From Dipylidium caninum (taxonomy: Eukaryota > Platyhelminthes > Cestoda > Cyclophyllidea > Dipylidiidae): DNA of 64,000 nt. The stretch's first letter is position 1, and every line of letters begins with the position of its first letter. The notes beneath the pieces are model-generated. The model was not told where the DNA came from. It did not search any database and saw only the letters and a program-made list of their open reading frames with translations. A program made the position numbers and the translations under genes. This document shows positions 58,421-64,000 of the stretch, piece by piece. The stretch is from positions 1-64,000 of the forward strand of contig QEYB01001210.1 of assembly GCA_017562135.1 (NCBI GenBank), written 5' to 3'.

Positions 58421-60164
58421 AATTATTTCAAACTGGTGTATTTTACAACGCCATGCCTTGAGGAGGTAGGATTTGAGCGCCTTTACTAGAGTGATGCAAA
58501 GGACCTCGTTTGCACGTACTGGCATCGAAGATCCTTCCCCTTTTCTTGATGTATCCACCTTAAGAATGGCTGATGATGAGGTGAGGCTGTTAGAGAGGTG
58601 ATATCTTGAGTGGAAATTGTATATATATTATGACCGCTGGTAGTAATGACTGGCAAGAGATATCTCATCTAATCCACACTAAGGTTACATTTTGCTATTG
58701 AAATCATTATTCCATGAATGGCAGACTGTGAAATAAGAGGCATGTGGCATCCTTGTCTATGAGAGTAGATAAGCATTTCCATATAAGGGGATATTAGCTG
58801 TGCTGATTACGCTTTCTTAGGCGTATGTAGGGGATGTGGCAGAGTTCAGAGGCTTCAATCTTCGTAGGAGTGGATAGTTGTTGTTGAGGTATGGGCTTGT
58901 GCATGTGTTATCATCTGTATTCCCCGAGTGGTTGGGGCTTGTGCGAAGAGGTGAGCGAGGCCACTGACCTGTGGGCGGTTATCCTGACTTTTCGGCAGTG
59001 CTATTTGACTGTGGAGACTCATAAATGTGAGCGTTTTGTTGTCAGCAGTTTTCTGGTCACTGTGTGGTTTACTGGGAGTGAGGGAAGGCGACGTGCCCAG
59101 TTAGTGGAGGGAGTTAATGTGCAGTGGGAGTGTGGGTGGGTGGGTGGATTTGCTTTGGCAGTGGTGTATGCTGCCTGATTGAGTGAGTGAGTGGATGGGT
59201 GAGTGAGTGAGCGAGGGAGGGAGCGACTTTTAGGTTGATTTGAAGGTTTAGTTGTTTTACAAGCGTTAACGAAATATGCCCTTTATAGGCGTATTAATAT
59301 ACCTGCGTCTCCGTCTCTGTCTGCGTGTCTATCTTCACATGGAACGCCTTGTGATGACACATAATCAAGTGAGTTCCTCACATTGGTGGCTTGCAGCGTC
59401 GAGATTTGACGACGGTTTGATCTTGGTGGAAGATTAACAGCCTTACGGAGGAGAATGAACAAAAGTGGAGCACATGAACGAAAGCTTAGACAATAAACTA
59501 ACTCCCAGACCATGTAACTCCCGAAACAGTAAATAAAACATTTCTGTACTACTTACTATAATTAGAGTACTATGGGGGTCATGAAATAAAAAAATAACAC
59601 TCTACAGATAAGGAAAGCCAATAATTGGAGTATGCGAAAACAATCGCACATACCCCAGATTAAAAATACAACTGATTCATATGGTTAATCGTTGGAAACC
59701 TGACTGCAATACGCTGCATCAGACCAAGAAATTATCAGAATCATTTCCTTCTATATCCTTCTTTATACATATTATTTTTTCAAACACGAAAGGGTCTTCC
59801 ATATAATCGAAAAAGTCGCCAAATTGACCTTTCACCCTAGCTCCTGGCATTTGGTGTGTCCTTTTGAAAACCAAAGAACGTCGTTTCAGGGGGATACTTA
59901 AACCTCGCACATGCTAACATACTGTGTGTTGTCTGATCAGTGTCATCAGCAAAGTTAGGTTTCGACTTTATTCGAGCAGAAGCCCGGTAAATGCGACAAT
60001 AAGGAAAGCATGTACGTAGGTTCATATAATGCGGCATTTCAATGGGTTGCCAATAGACGAAGAAATAAGTCTGCATGAAAAACTCGAGGCATTGCACCAT
60101 GATATGATATTCGAGAATGACAGGAAACGCAAAAACGTAGGATACATTGACGGAAGGTGGCTTT
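58421..60164. other. Sequence between the direct repeats
   Basis: About 1.7 kb without a recognisable polyprotein. It includes a GTGA-rich microsatellite (59179-59223) and an open minus frame at 59719-59910. A plus frame from the ATG at 60029 (MRHFNGLPIDEEISLHEKL, then NDRKRKNVGYIDG) has protein-like composition and runs into the right repeat. If the flanking repeats are terminal repeats, this would be the internal part of a non-autonomous element. Confidence 0.35.
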
Positions 60165-60670
60165 CACAGCCTCGAGTGGGTGCTGCCATAAGATGTGTTG
60201 CCAGCCTGTCTTGAGTTCTCTCTTGTAGAGGATTTGACGTAGCTTTATTTGATGCAAAGAGTGTTCCCACTAAGATGTGACATCCGCCTTTGGTTGGCAT
60301 CTCTTTAAATCGTTCTGCTCTTGCGGATATGGCTTTCATTGGATGTGGACAATTTGGTTTGACAAATGCTCCTCCCTTCTAGTCGAATTATCTGAAATGA
60401 TAAGAGTTGAGTAGAGGAGCACCACAAGTGTGGTGAGCGAGCACATGCAAGTTGGTCTTAACATTTCATTCCGGAAGCAGTGTTTTTTACGGGCGTGTGT
60501 CTGGTGTGTGTGGGTAGGTAAGTAGGAGTTGCCGGTGTAGCCCCGAGACCTAACCGCGAAGGACGATAGTTGATGCTGCCCCCGATGTAAGAACAAGTCG
60601 TCTATCTATCTATCTATTTTGGGACATATTTTTGACTAACACCATTATTATTGCATTGCTCTATTTTTGC
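60165..60670 (+). repeat. Direct repeat, right copy (possible terminal repeat)
   Basis: Same orientation as 57864-58420, about 2.3 kb downstream. It ends in a short (TATC)n run (60601-60617) where the left copy has TTATTTATCCATATT. The copies are diverged by many substitutions, so if this is an element it is old. Confidence 0.9.
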
Positions 60671-61045
60671 ACCTCGTGAGTGCGTCCAACCTGCTGTTGA
60701 TGAAGCTGGAGTACTCCACTTCCTTTATTCTGGAGATGAAGAAGAAGTGGCTACAGGATGTGCGAGAAAGGGGATGTGACATAGGCGAGTAGAAGGTAGC
60801 CACTTTCCAGGCGAAAGGTGCGAAGCAGGTGGTCGCAGTCTTTCGGTATGTGACACGTGAAAAGGGACTTGGAAAAGCGAGCGACATTTGCCATGAGGGT
60901 GGGAGCGAGATGCAATCAGAAGATAGAGGAGACGAGGGAGTCACTTGCCCATGGTCGCCGTAGGCTCTAATGGCTCGCCTGCAGGCTACGGTTGAAATGG
61001 GTGCTGACTCTCACCTTTTCTCCTCCCGCAGCAGGGAACAAGGTG
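60671..61045. other. Gene-free stretch
   Basis: No gene recognised. Confidence 0.4.
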
Positions 61046-61110
61046 ACAGGACAGGCAGGCAGGCGCATGCAGGCAGGCAGGCAGGCAGGAGGCAGGCAGG
61101 CAGGCAGGCC
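61046..61110. repeat. (CAGG)n microsatellite
   Basis: Imperfect array of CAGG units with interruptions (GCATGCAGG, GGAGG). Confidence 0.95.
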
Positions 61111-61460
61111 AATGGGAAGAGGCTTGACTGACGTGGAGGTGATTTTGACCTTTGTGCTGCCCATATGACATAAAAAAAGAGAGAATGCGAGGCGAGTGAC
61201 GCGATGCACACACGGCGAGTGGGCGTGTCTGTGAGGTTATTGGAGAGAAGGAGAAGTGCTCTGCGTTGTATGACCTCTCACTTGACCATAGTATTGTGGA
61301 CAGACAGACTGCACTTATCCGCACCAACAATGAGAAGAAGAGTGAGGAGAAGCGCAAATCAGTGGTTAGGGCAAACGCGGCCTCGCCTTAGTCTCATGTG
61401 TGAGGAAAGTGCTCGCGATGTGGAGTGGTAATGCCAGAGTCGACTTGTTACAAGATGATG

Positions 61461-62070
61461 GCTCAAAGGAGGAGTCTGAGGATAACCAGAAGCATTGATA
61501 GGAGAAAAGAGAGAAGAAGAAGAAGAAGAAAAAAGGAGAAGGAGAAGGACACGAATGATGCGGGACGAGGGGGATTGTGGGTCAAATAAGGGAATAGACA
61601 AAGGAAAAGGAAGGGAAGGGTGGAAAGGGGGGAGGGGAGGGGAGGGAAGAATGAAGGAATGAGGGCAAATAGAGGGCGAGGAAATGGTCTATTCACTCTC
61701 ACCTGAATTGATATCGAGGGCGAATAATAAGGTTGACAGGCGGGCCTTCAGTGACTTGAATCAGTAGAGATGTGCACTTTGCAAAAGGTGCTGCAGGAGA
61801 GAGAATGGGCTAATGGTGAGTGGCGAGAGAAGTAGATTGGGCTTAGTTGATTTATGGAGTTATCGCAGTTGTAGCCAAATGTGTGACGAGAGCAGGAGCA
61901 AACCAAATTGGTAGAAGAAGGTCGGGATTAGACTGCGCGAAGATATTGGCAGATACAGATGCAGAAGCAGAAGCGAAGGGAAGACGAAGGCGAAAACCAA
62001 GGTGAGGGCGTTTCCATGAACGGGTCGGCAGTTCGGGTAGCGGTTAGACTAGTGAGCTTGCCAAGTGGCG
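61461..62070 (-). repeat. Inverted repeat, right arm
   Basis: Reverse-complement partner of 57089-57667, with landmarks given there. The stretch 61500-61640 is purine-rich (GAA, GGA and GGGGA runs), where the left arm is pyrimidine-rich on the plus strand. Confidence 0.9.
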
Positions 62071-62301
62071 GCCTCAATCGCATAGGTTGAAGTCAGCCAG
62101 AAGTGCCAACAGACTGCGGTGCCCATTACCGCCCCACGAGAGTATGGCCTACGCTGCTGCCGAAAGCAGGCACTACATACTCGGGTACCTGACGCTTTAA
62201 TTTAACCCTCACAAACTAACTGTCTGAAGCGAGTCCACTCACGAAGTGATGCCAAACCGCGGCATGCAGAAATTACTGACGCGGCCATTATCGATTGCAA
62301 G

Positions 62302-63106
62302 TTGCGGTATCGATTAAATTTGAATTTGTTGACGCCTTTCCTCGCACACAAAGTCACTTTGCGAAAATTGACCTTGTTTTCCTCTGCTTGCTTGCTTTCT
62401 TGCCAACCGAATGAAGGGCGGTGGAAGTCGCTTCGTCACATCGGTCTTCGGACGAATGTGGCGACACTCTCGGGCACTTCGGAGTCGACTGCAGTCTCCG
62501 AAAGCAGACTGCGCGAGTGGACGGCAGTTGACGGTAAGCACTCTTCTCGGTAAGTTGCCTCGAGTGCCGGTCGTTTGCTCGGCTTATGTCATTCTCCCGT
62601 CTCATGGCTATTGCAGTGACGAAATCAGTCGCTCAGGTCGACGAGTTTACCTCCAGCGTCATGGTCAACAATCTGTTGAATATGGCGTTGAGAGGCGTGG
62701 CAGCATCATGTCATGCGTGCCACCGATACCTGAGGCTGAGCCGTGGGAGTGCAACCCCTGTCTTCGTGACGAAGAGGAAAAGTGGTCAGTCGTTCTCTCC
62801 ACTAACTCTTTATCAGTCCACCAACAGGGCCTAACCTCGTCAATCCTCCACAATGCCTCTAGGCCGTTTGTGGCCATTCAACTTGCCTCCAACGGCGTCA
62901 TGCTCTATTCAAATGCCGCCTTTTACGCCTTACCCACTATCCTCGAAGTGGATGAGGAGGACGAAGTAGTGAGGAGAGGGGTTGAAGTAGAAGGAAAAGT
63001 GGAAGTGGCGTGGGTGGGAAGTGGAGGCGTAGTGGAGGCGGAGGCGGAGGCGGAGGTGAAGCCAGAGAAGACGAAGTGTCAGCACAAGTGGAAAATGAGA
63101 GCGTGA
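62302..63106 (+). CDS. Weak gene candidate, two competing readings
   Basis: Reading 1: an exon ending at 62533 (REWTAVDG region, donor G/GTAAGC), an 83-base intron, acceptor CTATTGCAG, and an exon from 62617 (TKSVAQVDEFTSS, NNLLNMALRGVAASCHACH) to a stop at 62834. The phases join, the intron is of flatworm size and both splice sites are good, but there is no ATG in the first exon, so its start must lie upstream. Reading 2: an intronless ATG-led frame 62411-63106 of 231 codons with CVPPIPEAEPWECNPC and an acidic EAEAEAEVK tail that is encoded by purine-rich low-complexity DNA. I recognise neither. At most one is real. Confidence 0.2.
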
Positions 63107-63289
63107 TGGCCCAGGAATTGGGAGGAAAGGTGAGACCGAGTCAGAGTCAAGGAGTCAGAGTACAGAGGTCAGAGTCAATGGCTTTGGGCTTTGGCCTCGC
63201 TCGGCTTTGGCTTTGGCTTTGGTCCTTTTGCAGGAGTGAAGACAGACAGTGACGAGTGGAGGGTGGAAGCGCAAGAGGCGGTTGGAAGT

Positions 63290-63990
63290 TAGTGGTAGAA
63301 ACGGAGACAAGACATGAGACGGAGACGTGAGAACGGAGACGGAGACGGAGCCAGATGTGAGAATGGAAGTTGAGAGAGGGTGAAAGAAAAGGTGGAAAAT
63401 TACAGAAGCGGGAGTAGAGTGAAGTGAGGTGGAAGTGGAGGCTGGAGGTGGAGACAGATAAAGAGAAGAGAAAGAACGGAGGCGGAGGCGGAGGCGGACT
63501 TGGGCGGACGGAAGCGGAGACGGGGACCGGGGACGGAGCAAGAGAATGGAAGCGGATTCGGCGACAGGGGACGGGACGAGGACGAGGGCGGAGACGGAAG
63601 AGGAAGCAGAAAATGGAAGCAGAAATGGAAGCGGACATGGAAAGCGAATTGCCGAGACGAAGGGCGCGGACGGGACGGACGAAATGGAGGAAGACGATTG
63701 TGAGAGAGGGCGAGAGGAAAAAGCTGAAGAAGGAATAAAGCAATGAGAGAATTTATTTTCAGAGGCAGAATAGCCGAAAGTGAAAGCATGAAATCAAGGG
63801 AAGGAGAAGCAGAAGGAGAGGAAGTGGAAGAAGAGGGAGAAGGAGAGGGGGAGAGGGGCGAGAGAGAAGAGGTCGAATCGCATTTGGAGAGAAGGGCAAA
63901 AAGTGAGGACCTCAAGCGGCCCATGGAGAATTGGTGTATGATGCGGTGGGAGTCGGGGGAGGAAGAAGATGTGAAGACATTGCACGGGAA
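63290..63990 (+). other. Purine-rich low-complexity block
   Basis: Plus strand dominated by GGAGACGGA, GGAGGCGGA, GAAGCGGA and GAGAAG variants. The long frames on both strands here (for example minus 63147-63743) are Ser/Pro/Arg-rich translations of this bias and are not genes. Confidence 0.8.
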
Positions 63991-64000
63991 GAGGAGTGAG

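Noticed and set aside
59837..60100. Minus-strand FADDTD resembling the reverse transcriptase YADD motif
   Set aside because: No other RT motifs at the right spacing on that strand; a four-residue match is not evidence.
63147..63924. Long Ser/Pro/Arg-rich minus-strand frames
   Set aside because: Produced by purine-rich low-complexity DNA on the plus strand.

Overview
The window looks like a repeat-dense, gene-poor piece of a flatworm genome, most likely a tapeworm. Three things support a eukaryote: single-codon reading frames are short almost everywhere, the clearest gene is built from many small exons with GT/AG introns of about 60-640 bp, and there is a histone H2B pseudogene whose start (MAPKVVSG) matches flatworm H2B as I know it. 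The cestode assignment is an inference from the surface-glycoprotein gene, the small secreted-peptide gene and the H2B start. I saw no rRNA, tRNA or CRISPR.

Layout. Positions 1-8634 are a head-to-tail satellite of about 190 bp per unit (about 45 units), each with an EcoRI site and a small perfect hairpin. The leftmost 2 kb is noisier and interrupted. From 8.6 to 47 kb the sequence is mostly non-coding and stitched together from old interspersed repeats. Family R1 has two copies of about 3 kb (13.8-16.5 and 37.3-40.6 kb) plus fragments. Family R2 has four copies carrying a conserved TATTTAAG box. Family R4 is an inverted pair (23.9 and 55.1 kb). Between them lie a small secreted-peptide gene with its own TATA box (20.76-20.97 kb, minus), a short signal-peptide-led acidic peptide (22.35 kb, plus), a dead H2B gene (29.8-30.2 kb, minus), a non-LTR reverse transcriptase relic (35.6-35.96 kb, minus) and a single stray satellite remnant (41.9 kb).

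The main locus is at 47.5-52.1 kb on the plus strand. It is a gene of about 19 exons with a signal-peptide exon, two successive copies of a six-exon, seven-cysteine, heavily N-glycosylatable ectodomain, a set of small phase-1 exons encoding a Ser/Thr/Pro-rich stalk, and a hydrophobic C-terminus that ends without a cytoplasmic tail, as expected for a GPI-anchor signal. It resembles in plan the GPI-anchored cestode glycoproteins of the GP50 diagnostic-antigen kind, but that name is an inference. An internal duplication made the two-domain form, and two one-base shifts in the second copy appear to be absorbed by altered splice sites. A possible relic of the same fold lies at 44.1 kb, and a cysteine-rich terminal exon of another gene lies just upstream at 47.1 kb.

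The right end (57-62 kb) holds a nested structure: inverted arms of about 0.6 kb (57.09-57.67 / 61.46-62.07) enclose two direct repeats of about 0.5 kb (57.86-58.42 / 60.17-60.67) that could be terminal repeats of a small retroelement. The last kilobase is purine-rich low-complexity sequence with only weak gene candidates.
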